Source of the DNA: Aquibaculum sediminis
GTDB taxonomy: Bacteria > Pseudomonadota > Alphaproteobacteria > Kiloniellales > DSM-21159
Direction of reading: 5' to 3'
Length of the DNA: 64,000 nucleotides
NCBI RefSeq assembly: GCF_040712085.1
Contig: NZ_JBFCVK010000002.1
Coordinates: 459,386 to 523,385 of the forward strand
This document shows, in pieces, positions 15,827 through 24,463 of this stretch. Each line of letters starts with the position of its first letter. Positions within the stretch are counted from its first letter, which is position 1. Both the position numbers and the translations under genes were made by a program. The notes under the pieces were generated by a model. That model searched no databases. It saw nothing but the letters and a program-made list of their open reading frames with translations, and had not been told where the DNA came from.

Positions 15827-16530
15827 TGGCTCGATCAGAAGACGAAGGCTTCCTGTCGCGCTGGGCTCGGCGCAAGGCCCAGCAAGAAGAGGCGGCGGAA
15901 GAACGCGTACGCGAGCCAGGAGGCGACCACGTCGAGCCGACCCAAGGCAAGCAGAACGAGATCACTGTCGACGCAGCCGAGGCCGAGCCGGCGGTCGAGG
16001 AGCCGGTTGCGGCCGAGGACCTGCCGGATCCTGAAACGCTCGGTCGGGACGACGACTGGACGCCCTATCTGAAGCGCAACGTGCCGAGCGAACTGCGCGT
16101 GAAGGCTCTGCGGCGGCTGTGGCGGTTGGACCCCGTCTACGCCAACCTCGACGGCCTGGTGGACTATGCCGAGGACTACAACGGCCCCGCCTTCACCGGA
16201 GAACCTGTGAAGACGCTCTTCCAGGTGGGCCGTGGCATGGTGCTTCCTGAAAAGCAGGAGGCGGCAGAAGAAGGCGCAACGGAATCCACCGCTGCGCCGG
16301 CGCAAGAGCTGCCCGGCACGGCCGAAACCGTGCCCGCCGCGGATGAAGAACAGCAGGACGCTGAGGCCGCCACTGACTCTGAGGATCCGCGCGCCGCGCC
16401 CCAGGCGTCGGGCGACTCCGTGTCAAAGGCTCCCGTATCGGTGGATTTGCCTGCTGGTCAGGGTGAACCTGCGGAAGGCCATCAAAGGCGGCCACGCCGC
16501 GCACTGGCCCGACGCTGGGGCAGTCAGTGA
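15826..16530 (+). CDS. DUF3306 domain-containing protein
   Basis: A 234-aa protein starting one base inside the DUF3305 stop. It opens with GFLSRWARRKAQQ, the DUF3306 signature, then an acidic Glu/Ala-rich linker, then the conserved block RDDDWTPYLKRNVPSELRVK with LRRLWRLDPVYANLDGLVDY (residues about 75-120). A second low-complexity acidic tail follows and ends in a short basic patch. It belongs to the formate dehydrogenase accessory genes; the molecular role is unknown. A 136-bp gap separates it from the TorD gene, long enough for an internal promoter, although none is obvious. Confidence 0.88.
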   Translation: MARSEDEGFLSRWARRKAQQEEAAEERVREPGGDHVEPTQGKQNEITVDAAEAEPAVEEPVAAEDLPDPETLGRDDDWTPYLKRNVPSELRVKALRRLWRLDPVYANLDGLVDYAEDYNGPAFTGEPVKTLFQVGRGMVLPEKQEAAEEGATESTAAPAQELPGTAETVPAADEEQQDAEAATDSEDPRAAPQASGDSVSKAPVSVDLPAGQGEPAEGHQRRPRRALARRWGSQ

Positions 16531-16666
16531 ATGCACAATCGTAAGGGGCATTAACGGAGTGGCTCGCGCCTCGCATCCGGCCGGATTTGGTTGACCTCGT
16601 TCGCATTCTGACGTTTAATTTCTGCAATGAACTGAAAACGATCCCTGAACAGCAGGGAGAAGCACC

Positions 16667-17332
16667 GTGTTCAGGCAGCATCCGACTCTCATCAAGCGGT
16701 CGGGGCTGTGCTGGCCGGGCAAGGCAGGAGAGAAGGGCGCGCCCTTGGTTGAGGTGGCTGAAGAAGACCGCCTTCGGTTGGGTTGGTATACATTACTGGC
16801 ACGCCTGTTGAGTGGTGCGCCGGATCGCGATTTTCTTGCGTCCCTGGCTTCCCTTGAAGGCGATGAGACCGAGTTGGGCCAGGCGGTTCAGACGCTGGCC
16901 CAGGTCGCCCGCCGCAGCGAGCCGAAAGAGATCGAGCAGGAGCATTTCACGCTCTTCATCGGTGTCGGCCAGGCTGAGCTTCTGCCCTACGCCTCCTATT
17001 ACCTGACGGGTTTCCTGCATGACCGGCCCCTGGCGCGACTGCGCGGGGAGATGGCCGAACTTGGCATTGCGCGTCAGGAAAACGTCAGCGAGCCCGAGGA
17101 CCACATCGCCTCCCTGTGCGAGATGATGGCCGGGCTGATTGGCGGCTCCTTCGGTGAGCCGGCCGACCTGGCCACACAGCAACGCTTCTACGACACGCAT
17201 ATCGGCTGCTGGGCGCCGCGGTTCTTCGAGGACCTGCAGGCATCGCCCTCGGCCCGTTTTTTCATGCCCGTCGGCACGATCGGCAGTCTGTTCCTGCAGA
17301 TCGAAGCCCAGGGGTTCGAGATGGCGGCCTAG
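16667..17332 (+). CDS. TorD/DmsD family molecular chaperone
   Basis: A 221-aa cytoplasmic chaperone for insertion of the molybdenum cofactor and quality control of Tat-exported molybdoenzymes. It is all-helical, with the family region EQEHFTLFIGVGQAELLPYASYY (by position about residues 86-108), matching the E-x-T-x-LF-x-G...P-x-x-S pattern of TorD, and a later DHIASLCEMMAGL helix. The start is GTG at 16667, preceded by AGGGAG at a good distance; no nearby ATG fits. The likely client is the Tat-type formate dehydrogenase subunit encoded two genes downstream. Confidence 0.87.
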   Translation: MFRQHPTLIKRSGLCWPGKAGEKGAPLVEVAEEDRLRLGWYTLLARLLSGAPDRDFLASLASLEGDETELGQAVQTLAQVARRSEPKEIEQEHFTLFIGVGQAELLPYASYYLTGFLHDRPLARLRGEMAELGIARQENVSEPEDHIASLCEMMAGLIGGSFGEPADLATQQRFYDTHIGCWAPRFFEDLQASPSARFFMPVGTIGSLFLQIEAQGFEMAA

Positions 17333-17420
17333 CGCCAAACGTGGAGTCCGCGACCCGGAGGGCGGGAGCTAGGTGCAGGCCCGTCCGGAGCGGATCGCCA
17401 TTGGAGGAGGGGTGAGTGAC

Positions 17421-17615
17421 ATGAAGGATGAGAAGGTGACCTCGACAGCGCGGCGCGACTTCTTCCGCACGGCGGGTCTGGGCGTCGGTGCGCTGGGTGC
17501 CGCCGCAGTGACCCTGGCTGCCGGAGGCGAGGCCGAAGCCGCCGAGGAGCGCAAGCCGAAGGGCTATCAGGAAAGCGCGCATATAAAGCGCTACTACGAG
17601 CTCGCCAGGTTCTGA
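17421..17615 (+). CDS. Formate dehydrogenase region Tat-signal small protein
   Basis: A 64-aa protein. The start carries a twin-arginine signal: TARRDFFRTAGLGVGALGAA, followed by a hydrophobic stretch to about residue 42. The short mature part ends KGYQESAHIKRYYELARF, a segment recurrent in small proteins of formate dehydrogenase clusters. A GGAGGAGG ribosome site lies ten bases before the ATG at 17421; a GTG at 17412 is too close to it. It is located between the TorD chaperone and the catalytic subunit. Such proteins may anchor or escort the exported complex, but this is inference. Confidence 0.85.
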   Translation: MKDEKVTSTARRDFFRTAGLGVGALGAAAVTLAAGGEAEAAEERKPKGYQESAHIKRYYELARF

Positions 17616-17659
17616 CCGCCTCGCTGGCTGGAACGGCATAAGAAATACAGGAGAGGTCG

Positions 17660-20554
17660 ATGCTTACCAAAAAGGCGAATGGGGCGACGTCAGGCCCCCG
17701 TTTGTCCAAGGCGTTTGCCGGAGTGATCGGCGGCGCCGTGGATCGCCGAACCTTCCTCAAGCGCTCTGGTCTGGCCGCGGGCGGCGTTGCTGCTGCCTCG
17801 GCCATGTCACTGGGCCGCGTGCGGAAGGCCGAGGCGCAGTCCTCGAACGGCTCGGCGGAAATCCGCAAGTCGGTCTGCACCCACTGCTCGGTGGGCTGCA
17901 CGGTGCTTGCGGAAGTGAAGAACGGCGTCTGGGTCGGGCAGGAGCCCGGCTGGGACAGCCCCTTCAACCTGGGCGCCCACTGCGCCAAGGGCGCGGCGGT
18001 GCGCGAGCACGCGCACGGCGAACGCCGCCTCAAACACCCGGTCAAGCTGGTCAATGGCCAGTGGGAGCGGATTTCCTGGGATCAGGCGATCAACGAGATC
18101 GGCGATCAGATGCTGGACATCCGCGAGACCTCCGGCCCGGACTCGGTCTATTGGCTGGGCTCCGCAAAGCACAACAACGAGCAGTCCTACCTGATCCGGA
18201 AGTTCGCGGCCTACTGGGGCACGAACAACATCGATCATCAGGCGCGTATCTGCCACTCGACCACGGTCGCAGGTGTTGCCAACACCTGGGGCTATGGCGC
18301 GATGACCAACAGCTACAACGACCTGCATAACGCGCGGGCCATTTTCCAGATCGGAGGCAATCCGGCGGAAGCGCACCCGGTGGCGATGCAGCACATGTTG
18401 AAGGCGAAGGAAGAGAATTCCGCACCCTTCATCGTTTGTGATCCGCGCTTCACGCGTACGGCCGCCCACGCCAGCGAGTACGTCCGCTTCCGTCCCGGTA
18501 CGGACGTGGCACTCATCTGGGGCATCCTCTGGCATGTCTTCGAGAACGGCTGGGAGGATCGCGAGTACATCCGGCAGCGCGTCTACGGCATGAACGAGAT
18601 CCGTTCCGAGGTGGCGAAGTGGACTCCGGAGGAGGTCGAGCGGGTAACCGGCGTTCCCGGCTCGCAGCTTGAGCGAGTTGCCCGGACCCTGGCCAACAAC
18701 CGGCCTTTTTCCATCGTCTGGTGCATGGGTTCGACCCAGCACTCCACCGGCAACGCCAACGTCCGTGCCTACTGCGTGATGGGTCTGGCGATGGGCATCA
18801 TCGGCAAGGCCGGTGGCGGTGCGAACATCTACCGTGGCCACGACAACGTGCAGGGCGCCACCGATCTTGGCGTCACCCAGGACACCCTGCCCGGCTACTA
18901 CGGCCTGGCGACTGGCTCCTGGAAGCATTGGGCGCGGGTGTGGGAGACCGACTACGACTACCTGCTGTCGCGCTTCGGCTCGCAGGAGCTGATGGAGAAG
19001 GCGGGTGTTCCGGTGTCACGCTGGTTCGACCTGGCGCTCGAATCAAAGGAGAACATCGACCAGCCGGACAACCTTCGGGCCATGGTGTTCTGGGGTCATG
19101 CCCCGAACTCCCAGACCCGCATGCCGGACATGCGTCGAGCCATGTCGAAGCTCGACATGCTGGTCGTGATCGATCCCTTCCCGAGCGTGACCGCCGTCAT
19201 GCATGATCGCACGGACGGCGTCTATCTGTTGCCGGCGACCACCCAGTTCGAGACGGTGGGGTCGGTGACCGCCTCCAACCGCTCCCTGCAGTGGCGCGAG
19301 AAGGTGATGGACCCGCTCTTCGACTCGAAGGTCGACCACGAGATCATGTATCTTTTCGCCGAGAAGTTCGGTTTTGCCGACGAGATGTTCAAGAACATCG
19401 AGATCAACGGCACCGAACCACTGGTCGAGGACATTCTGCGCGAACTCAACCGCGGTGTGTGGACGATCGGCTACACCGGTCAGTCGCCGGAGCGTCTCAA
19501 GGCCCACATGGCCAACCAGTACACCTTCGACAAGACCACGCTGCGGGCGCTTGGTGGCCCCTGCGACGGTGACTACTACGGTCTGCCCTGGCCCTGTTGG
19601 GGGACGGCCGAGTTCAACCACCCGGGTTCGCCGGTGCTTTACAACGCAGAGCAGGCGGTGGCCGACGGTGGCATGGGCTTCCGCGCCCGCTTCGGTGTGG
19701 AGCGGGACGGGGTCAACCTGCTCGCCGACGGCAGCTACAATCCGGGCTCGGAGATCGAGGACGGTTATCCTGAGTTCACCATGGCCATGCTCAAGTCCCT
19801 GGGATGGGATTCCGAACTCACCGAGGAGGAGATGGCCGCGATCGAGCACGCCGCCGACGGCGGCGACATCGATGCGGTGAACTGGAAGATCGACAACTCC
19901 GGCGGCATCCAACGTGTCGCGATCGAGCATGGCTGCGCCCCTTACGGCAACGCCAAGGCCCGAGCGGTGGTGTGGAACTTCCCGGATCCGGTGCCGCTGC
20001 ACCGCGAGCCGCTCTACACGCCACGGCGCGATCTCGTGGCGGACTATCCGACCCACGAGGACCGCACCAGCATGCGCCTGCCGCTGCTGTTCAAGTCCAT
20101 CCAGGATCAGGACTTCTCGGAAAACTTCCCGATCGTTCTCACCTCCGGCCGTCTGGTGGAGTACGAGGGCGGCGGCGACGAGACCCGATCCAATCCCTGG
20201 CTGGCAGAACTGCAGCAGGACATGTTCGTGGAGATCAATCCTCGCGATGCCAACAATCGCGGCATTCGCGATGGGGATGACGTCTGGGTCTATGGCCCGG
20301 ACAACTCCGACGACAATCCTGTGCGGATCAGGGTGAAGGCTCTGGTGACCGAACGTGTCGGGAATGGCGTGGCCTTCATGCCTTTCCACTTCGGCGGCCA
20401 CTGGATGGGCGAGGACCTGCGGTCCAAGTATCCCCAGGGCTCCGATCCCTATGTCTTGGGTGAGAGCAGCAACACCGTTCAGACATACGGTTACGACGTC
20501 GTCACGCAGATGCAGGAGACGAAGTCGACCCTGTGTCAGATCGAGCGTGCTTGA
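17660..20554 (+). CDS. Formate dehydrogenase catalytic subunit, Tat-exported molybdoenzyme
   Basis: A 964-aa bis-MGD oxidoreductase, periplasmic by its signal. Residues 29-55 include DRRTFLKRSGLAAGG, a twin-arginine motif. A [4Fe-4S] site follows (CTHCSVGCTVLA...AHCAKG, near 73-115). The molybdenum ligand is Cys198 in QARICHSTTVAG; no selenocysteine codon is needed. Later blocks such as MGSTQHSTGNAN and FMPFHFGGHWMG are typical of formate dehydrogenases. It oxidises formate and hands electrons to the FeS subunit encoded 26 bp downstream. The upstream TorD and FdhD genes supply maturation. The length is normal for the group paired with FDH3-type beta subunits. Confidence 0.93.
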   Translation: MLTKKANGATSGPRLSKAFAGVIGGAVDRRTFLKRSGLAAGGVAAASAMSLGRVRKAEAQSSNGSAEIRKSVCTHCSVGCTVLAEVKNGVWVGQEPGWDSPFNLGAHCAKGAAVREHAHGERRLKHPVKLVNGQWERISWDQAINEIGDQMLDIRETSGPDSVYWLGSAKHNNEQSYLIRKFAAYWGTNNIDHQARICHSTTVAGVANTWGYGAMTNSYNDLHNARAIFQIGGNPAEAHPVAMQHMLKAKEENSAPFIVCDPRFTRTAAHASEYVRFRPGTDVALIWGILWHVFENGWEDREYIRQRVYGMNEIRSEVAKWTPEEVERVTGVPGSQLERVARTLANNRPFSIVWCMGSTQHSTGNANVRAYCVMGLAMGIIGKAGGGANIYRGHDNVQGATDLGVTQDTLPGYYGLATGSWKHWARVWETDYDYLLSRFGSQELMEKAGVPVSRWFDLALESKENIDQPDNLRAMVFWGHAPNSQTRMPDMRRAMSKLDMLVVIDPFPSVTAVMHDRTDGVYLLPATTQFETVGSVTASNRSLQWREKVMDPLFDSKVDHEIMYLFAEKFGFADEMFKNIEINGTEPLVEDILRELNRGVWTIGYTGQSPERLKAHMANQYTFDKTTLRALGGPCDGDYYGLPWPCWGTAEFNHPGSPVLYNAEQAVADGGMGFRARFGVERDGVNLLADGSYNPGSEIEDGYPEFTMAMLKSLGWDSELTEEEMAAIEHAADGGDIDAVNWKIDNSGGIQRVAIEHGCAPYGNAKARAVVWNFPDPVPLHREPLYTPRRDLVADYPTHEDRTSMRLPLLFKSIQDQDFSENFPIVLTSGRLVEYEGGGDETRSNPWLAELQQDMFVEINPRDANNRGIRDGDDVWVYGPDNSDDNPVRIRVKALVTERVGNGVAFMPFHFGGHWMGEDLRSKYPQGSDPYVLGESSNTVQTYGYDVVTQMQETKSTLCQIERA

Positions 20555-20580
20555 ACCCGGATTGAGAGAGGAGAACTGAG

Positions 20581-21177
20581 ATGGCACGCATGAAGTTCCT
20601 CTGTGACGCTGAGCGTTGCATCGAGTGCAACGCCTGTGTCACGGCGTGCAAGAACGAGAACGAGGTTCCTTGGGGGATCAACCGTCGCCGGGTGGTGACG
20701 ATCAATGACGGCAAGCCGGGTGAGCGTTCGATCTCCGTGGCCTGCATGCATTGCTCCGACGCGCCCTGCATGGCGGTGTGCCCGGTGGACTGCTTCTACC
20801 AGACCGACGACGGTGTGGTGCTGCACTCCAAGGACCTCTGCATCGGTTGCGGCTACTGCTTCTACGCCTGCCCCTTCGGGGCACCGCAGTTCCCGCAGGC
20901 CGGCAACTTTGGCAGCCGCGGCAAGATGGACAAGTGCACCTTCTGCGCTGGCGGTCCGGAAGAAGACGGCTCCCAGGCCGAATTCTCGAAGTACGGCGGC
21001 AACCGCCTGGCCGAGGGCAAGCTCCCGCTTTGTGCGGAGATGTGCTCGACCAAGGCACTGCTGGCCGGCGATGGCGACAGCGTTTCGGACATCTTCCGCG
21101 AGCGCATCGTCGGACGTGGCTTCGGGTCCGGCGCCTGGGGATGGGGCACGGCCTACGAAAGCAAGGCCGGTTCCTGA
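20581..21177 (+). CDS. Formate dehydrogenase FDH3 beta subunit, 4Fe-4S electron transfer
   Basis: A 198-aa ferredoxin-like subunit with four cluster motifs: CIECNACVTACKNEN (residues 13-27), CMHCSDAPCMAVCP near 55, CIGCGYCFYACPFG near 88, and the split CTFCAGG...CAEMCSTKAL. It relays electrons from the catalytic subunit to the cytochrome b subunit. It has no signal peptide and would be carried out through the Tat system with the catalytic subunit. It lacks the C-terminal membrane helix of the E. coli FdnH type, consistent with the shorter FDH3 form. It is preceded by a GAGAGGAGA ribosome site. Confidence 0.92.
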   Translation: MARMKFLCDAERCIECNACVTACKNENEVPWGINRRRVVTINDGKPGERSISVACMHCSDAPCMAVCPVDCFYQTDDGVVLHSKDLCIGCGYCFYACPFGAPQFPQAGNFGSRGKMDKCTFCAGGPEEDGSQAEFSKYGGNRLAEGKLPLCAEMCSTKALLAGDGDSVSDIFRERIVGRGFGSGAWGWGTAYESKAGS

Positions 21178-21298
21178 GCCGGTTCATCCGGAGTTCGAGG
21201 ACAGCAGCGGGGCGGCGGTCATTCCGCCGCCCTCTGCGCCTTGAGCGCGGCTCGCAGTGCCGCGCGCCTTACTTTCTTGCACAAGGTTTAGAGGCGAC

Positions 21299-21499
21299 AT
21301 GATGCAAAGTGTCCGGACGTTCGCCGTCCTTATGTCGCTGGTTGCAGCAGGGGCCCTTCTCTCCGCTTGCGATCCGGAAGAACAGGACCGCGTGCTGCTC
21401 TACGAAAAGGGAACCTATCTGGGGCAGGCTGACGAGGAGCTGTCACCTGAAACACGCCAGGAGTTGCGCAATCGGGCGCGCTATCAACGTGGCCTCTAG
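21299..21499 (+). CDS. Small lipoprotein within the formate dehydrogenase operon
   Basis: A 66-aa predicted lipoprotein. The signal sequence MMQSVRTFAVLMSLVAAGAL ends in a clear lipobox, LSAC, so the mature peptide is about 41 residues and starts CDPEEQDRV. The charged mature part (YEKGTYLGQADEELSPETRQ) has no recognised domain. Two adjacent ATG codons occur at 21299 and 21302. It lies between the beta and cytochrome b subunits with 121 and 52 bp of spacing. Location suggests a helper or assembly factor for the exported complex, but no function is known to me. Confidence 0.8.
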   Translation: MMQSVRTFAVLMSLVAAGALLSACDPEEQDRVLLYEKGTYLGQADEELSPETRQELRNRARYQRGL

Positions 21500-21551
21500 G
21501 CTTGGCCACGCGGTTGATCCCAGGAGCGAAGAAGTGGGAAGGGAACGTTCC

Positions 21552-22694
21552 ATGACCCGGCAAGGCATCCAGTCCTGGAGACAGGTGATCCTGACGATCG
21601 GTCTCGGCTTGGCAATTCTGCTGTCGGCTTTCGTTGTCGATGCCGGTTCGGCAACAGCACAGTCCACCGGGGGTCGCGATGTTCCCGGTTTCTCGCCAGA
21701 AGGCGGCGAGGTGCCCGGCGGTGCCCTTGGCAGCGATGCGACCTCCGATATGTGGCGCGCCATCCGTCAGGGCGATGCCGGCAGCGTGGTACAGCGAGAT
21801 GGCCAGAGCGCCGTGATGATCCAGTCGGAGGGAGACAACTGGCGAGCCCTGCGCAATGGTCCGCTCAAGCTCTACAGCACCTGGATCATGCTGGGCATGC
21901 TTGGCCTGCTGGCGCTCTTCTTCCTGTTGCGCGGGCGCGTGCGCATCGAGGCCGGACCAGCCGGACGAACCATCGAGCGATTCAGTGGCTTGGACCGCTT
22001 TGCCCACTGGCTGACGGCGACCACCTTCGTGGTGCTCGCATTGACCGGCCTGAACCTGATGTTCGGGCGCTATTTCCTCCTGCCGCTGGTGGGACCCGAG
22101 TTCTTCGGCACCCTGACTTTGGCGGGTAAGTACGCCCACAACTATCTGGCTTTCCCCTTCATGCTGGGGCTGGTGCTGATGTTCGTGCTCTGGGTGAAGC
22201 ACAACATTCCCAACCGTCACGATTTCGTCTGGGTTGCGAAGGCCGGGGGACTCTTCAGCAAGCATTCCCACCCGCCGGCGCGCAAGTTCAATGCCGGCCA
22301 GAAGGTTCTGTTCTGGCTGGTGATCATCGGCGGCCTGTCGCTCTCGCTGTCCGGCGTCGCGCTCATGTTTCCCTTCGAGACCGACCTCTGGGGCAAGACG
22401 CTCGGCTTCCTGGCGGCCCTCGGCCTGGATGTTCCCACGAACATCAGCCCGATGATGGAGATGCAGCTCAACAGCATCTGGCATGCGGCGGTTGCGGTTG
22501 TTATGATCGCCATAATCTTGGGGCACATCTATATCGGCACTCTGGGTATGGAGGGCGCCTTTGCAGCCATGGGTTCCGGCAAGGTGGATCTTAATTGGGC
22601 GCGCGAGCACCACAACCTCTGGGTTGAGGAAGAGGAGCGCAAAGGCCAGGTGCGTTCGCAGCAACGGCGCAAGGCCGCCGCTCCGGCTGAGTAG
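21552..22694 (+). CDS. Formate dehydrogenase gamma subunit, membrane cytochrome b
   Basis: A 380-aa inner-membrane cytochrome that passes electrons from formate to quinone. An N-terminal signal-like helix (residues about 10-35) and a roughly 80-residue periplasmic loop precede the four-helix cytochrome b core. Heme-ligand histidines can be placed in FSGLDRFAHWLTA, GKYAHNYLAF and SIWHAAVAVV...GHIYIGT. The ending is basic. The ATG at 21552 follows GGAAGGG; longer upstream frames run through the lipoprotein gene and are rejected. The extra N-terminal periplasmic segment is longer than in E. coli FdnI but common in alphaproteobacterial versions. Confidence 0.92.
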   Translation: MTRQGIQSWRQVILTIGLGLAILLSAFVVDAGSATAQSTGGRDVPGFSPEGGEVPGGALGSDATSDMWRAIRQGDAGSVVQRDGQSAVMIQSEGDNWRALRNGPLKLYSTWIMLGMLGLLALFFLLRGRVRIEAGPAGRTIERFSGLDRFAHWLTATTFVVLALTGLNLMFGRYFLLPLVGPEFFGTLTLAGKYAHNYLAFPFMLGLVLMFVLWVKHNIPNRHDFVWVAKAGGLFSKHSHPPARKFNAGQKVLFWLVIIGGLSLSLSGVALMFPFETDLWGKTLGFLAALGLDVPTNISPMMEMQLNSIWHAAVAVVMIAIILGHIYIGTLGMEGAFAAMGSGKVDLNWAREHHNLWVEEEERKGQVRSQQRRKAAAPAE

Positions 22695-22719
22695 GGTCGG
22701 GACCGCACCGGCGCATGCC

Positions 22720-24075
22720 GTGGTCCGCCCTGCCTGCTGGCGCGTCTTGCGCCGCGCCGCTTCCGCCGCAGTGGTCCTGGCAGCGCTGGGATCACTGGGG
22801 CCACTGGCACCTGGGCCGGTCCAGGCCGAACTGCGGGGACATGGCGGTTTCGTCAAGGACGTCGCGCTCTCGCAGGATGGCCGTTTCGCGCTGACAGCCT
22901 CCTTTGACTATACGGTGATCTACTGGGATGCCGATCGCCAGGAGGCGCTGGCTGTGCTGGACGCCCACGAAGCAGCGGTGAATGCCGTCGCCTTCCTGCC
23001 GGGCAAGCGGGCGCTTTCGGCCAGCGATGACGGCACGCTGCGCGTCTGGGATCTGGAAGCGCAGAACACCCAGCGCATCCTGCGGGGCCATGAGGGCCGG
23101 GTGCCGACGCTGGCAATCTCACCGGATGGGCGCCAGGCGGCCTCCGGCGGATGGGATCACAGTGTGCGTCTCTGGGACGTCGAGAGTGGCGAGGCGCTGC
23201 ACCTCCTGGAGGGCCACGAGAACAACGTCAACGTGGTCCAGTTTTCTCCCGACGGCACGCGGCTTCTGAGCGGGGGATACGACGGCCGGCTGCTGCTCTG
23301 GGACGCGCAGAATGGCGATCTGCTGCAAAGCCTGGAGGGCAACGGCTTTCCCATCAATGCTGTCGCCTTCGTGGACGACGGCCGCCAGGCGGTGAGCGCC
23401 GGGGTGGATGAGAGCCTGCACCTGTGGGACCTGGAGACGGGAAGGCGGCTCGACGAACTGGGCCGGCACGAGGGGGCGGTCCTGGCGCTGGCGCTTTCGC
23501 CCGACGGCCGGACCCTCGCCAGCGCCGGACTCGACCGGAGCATCCGCTTCTGGGACCTGGAGCGCCGCGAGGAGATCATCAGCCTGCCGGGCCACCTGGC
23601 ACCGGTATGGTCGCTCGCTTTTTCGCCCGACGGTGCGCGACTCTTCTCAGCCGGCTCGGACGAGGTGGTGCGGGTCTGGGACCTGGAAAGCGGCGAGGAG
23701 ATCGGGGTTTCCCTGGCTGAACGCGAAACGCCACCGATCGAGCTCTCGGGCGACCCTGAGCTGGAGCGAGGCGAGAAGGTCTTTCGCACCTGCGCCGTCT
23801 GTCACTCCGTGACACCGGGCAGCGGTCGCCGCGCCGGCCCGACGCTCTACGAGGTGTTCGGGCGCCCGGCCGGCAGCGTGGAAGACTACAACTATTCAAG
23901 CGCGCTTGATGGGGCCGACATCATCTGGACGGCGGAGACCATCTCCGATCTCTTCCGCCTTGGACCCGATCTCTACACCCCCGGTTCAAAGATGCCTGTG
24001 CAAAGAATCGGCGGCGAGCAAGACCTGGCGGCCCTGATGCGCTACCTTGAGGAAGTGACCGGGCCGCAGGACTAG
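22720..24075 (+). CDS. WD40 beta-propeller fused to a C-terminal cytochrome c domain
   Basis: About 451 aa, exported. Residues 1-37 form a signal peptide ending PVQA. Seven WD40 repeats follow (residues about 38-335), each with GH...SPDG...WD spacing, enough for one closed propeller. The last about 100 residues are a class I cytochrome c: heme motif CAVCH (C358, C361, H362), GPTLYEVFGR, and axial methionine M425 in PGSKMPV. The start is uncertain; GTG at 22720 gives the best signal peptide, and GTG at 22654 would overlap the previous gene. It directly follows the cytochrome b subunit by 25 bp. The role may be electron acceptance or partner docking in the periplasm; this is inference. Confidence 0.85.
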   Translation: MVRPACWRVLRRAASAAVVLAALGSLGPLAPGPVQAELRGHGGFVKDVALSQDGRFALTASFDYTVIYWDADRQEALAVLDAHEAAVNAVAFLPGKRALSASDDGTLRVWDLEAQNTQRILRGHEGRVPTLAISPDGRQAASGGWDHSVRLWDVESGEALHLLEGHENNVNVVQFSPDGTRLLSGGYDGRLLLWDAQNGDLLQSLEGNGFPINAVAFVDDGRQAVSAGVDESLHLWDLETGRRLDELGRHEGAVLALALSPDGRTLASAGLDRSIRFWDLERREEIISLPGHLAPVWSLAFSPDGARLFSAGSDEVVRVWDLESGEEIGVSLAERETPPIELSGDPELERGEKVFRTCAVCHSVTPGSGRRAGPTLYEVFGRPAGSVEDYNYSSALDGADIIWTAETISDLFRLGPDLYTPGSKMPVQRIGGEQDLAALMRYLEEVTGPQD

Positions 24076-24161
24076 AGCCGATCATCTCTATCTCTTTGAT
24101 GGTCTAGTGATGGATTTCGGCCTGGCAGGTGCCGGGCTGTCAGTGAAAGTGGAGAGACCGC

Positions 24162-24284
24162 ATGAAAGCCTTTGTTGCCGCCGTTGTCGTCGCCGTGGTC
24201 ATGGCTGTCGGCGCCCACTACGGCCTGCATGGCCTCGGCCTGACCTCGGCCAATGTCTTCGCCGGAGAAAACGTCCGGCTGTAG
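24162..24284 (+). CDS. 40-aa predicted membrane peptide, end of the formate dehydrogenase operon
   Basis: A short reading frame starting MKAFVAAVVVAVVMAVGAHY, with a GGAGAG ribosome site eight bases before the ATG. The first 17 residues form one hydrophobic helix; the remainder (GLHGLGLTSANVFAGENVRL) is short and mostly polar. It lies 86 bp after the WD40-cytochrome gene on the same strand and before the palindromic repeat. It may be a single-pass subunit or a signal-peptide-only relic. No known family is recognised. Codon choice is GC-biased at third positions like its neighbours, which favours a real gene. Confidence 0.55.
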   Translation: MKAFVAAVVVAVVMAVGAHYGLHGLGLTSANVFAGENVRL

Positions 24285-24330
24285 CAGACAGGGCGCGCGC
24301 CGCGCCGCAAGCAGGCCCGGCCTCCTTCTT

Positions 24331-24426
24331 CGTCATCGCGAGGAGGCCGTCAGGCCGACGCGGCGATCCAGGGCAGGTGCCCGTGGCCCTGGATTGCCAC
24401 GCTTCCGTTGGTCGCTCGCAATGACG
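24331..24426 (+). repeat. Dispersed intergenic palindrome, copy A
   Basis: About 96 bp beginning CGTCATCGCGAGGAGGC and ending GCTCGCAATGACG, with an inner inverted pair GATCCAGGGC / CCCTGGATTGCC. The whole unit is an imperfect palindrome able to form a long hairpin. It lies between the convergent ends of the two formate dehydrogenase operons, where it could act in both as a transcript end. Four further copies occur in the window. Confidence 0.8.
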
Positions 24427-24463
24427 AGGGAAAGGCTGGTCTCTCCCCCTTGAGGAGAGCCCC

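Noticed and set aside
18251..18253. A selenocysteine codon in the formate dehydrogenases
   Set aside because: Both catalytic subunits have a plain cysteine codon at the molybdenum-ligand position (Cys198 and Cys372), with no in-frame TGA.
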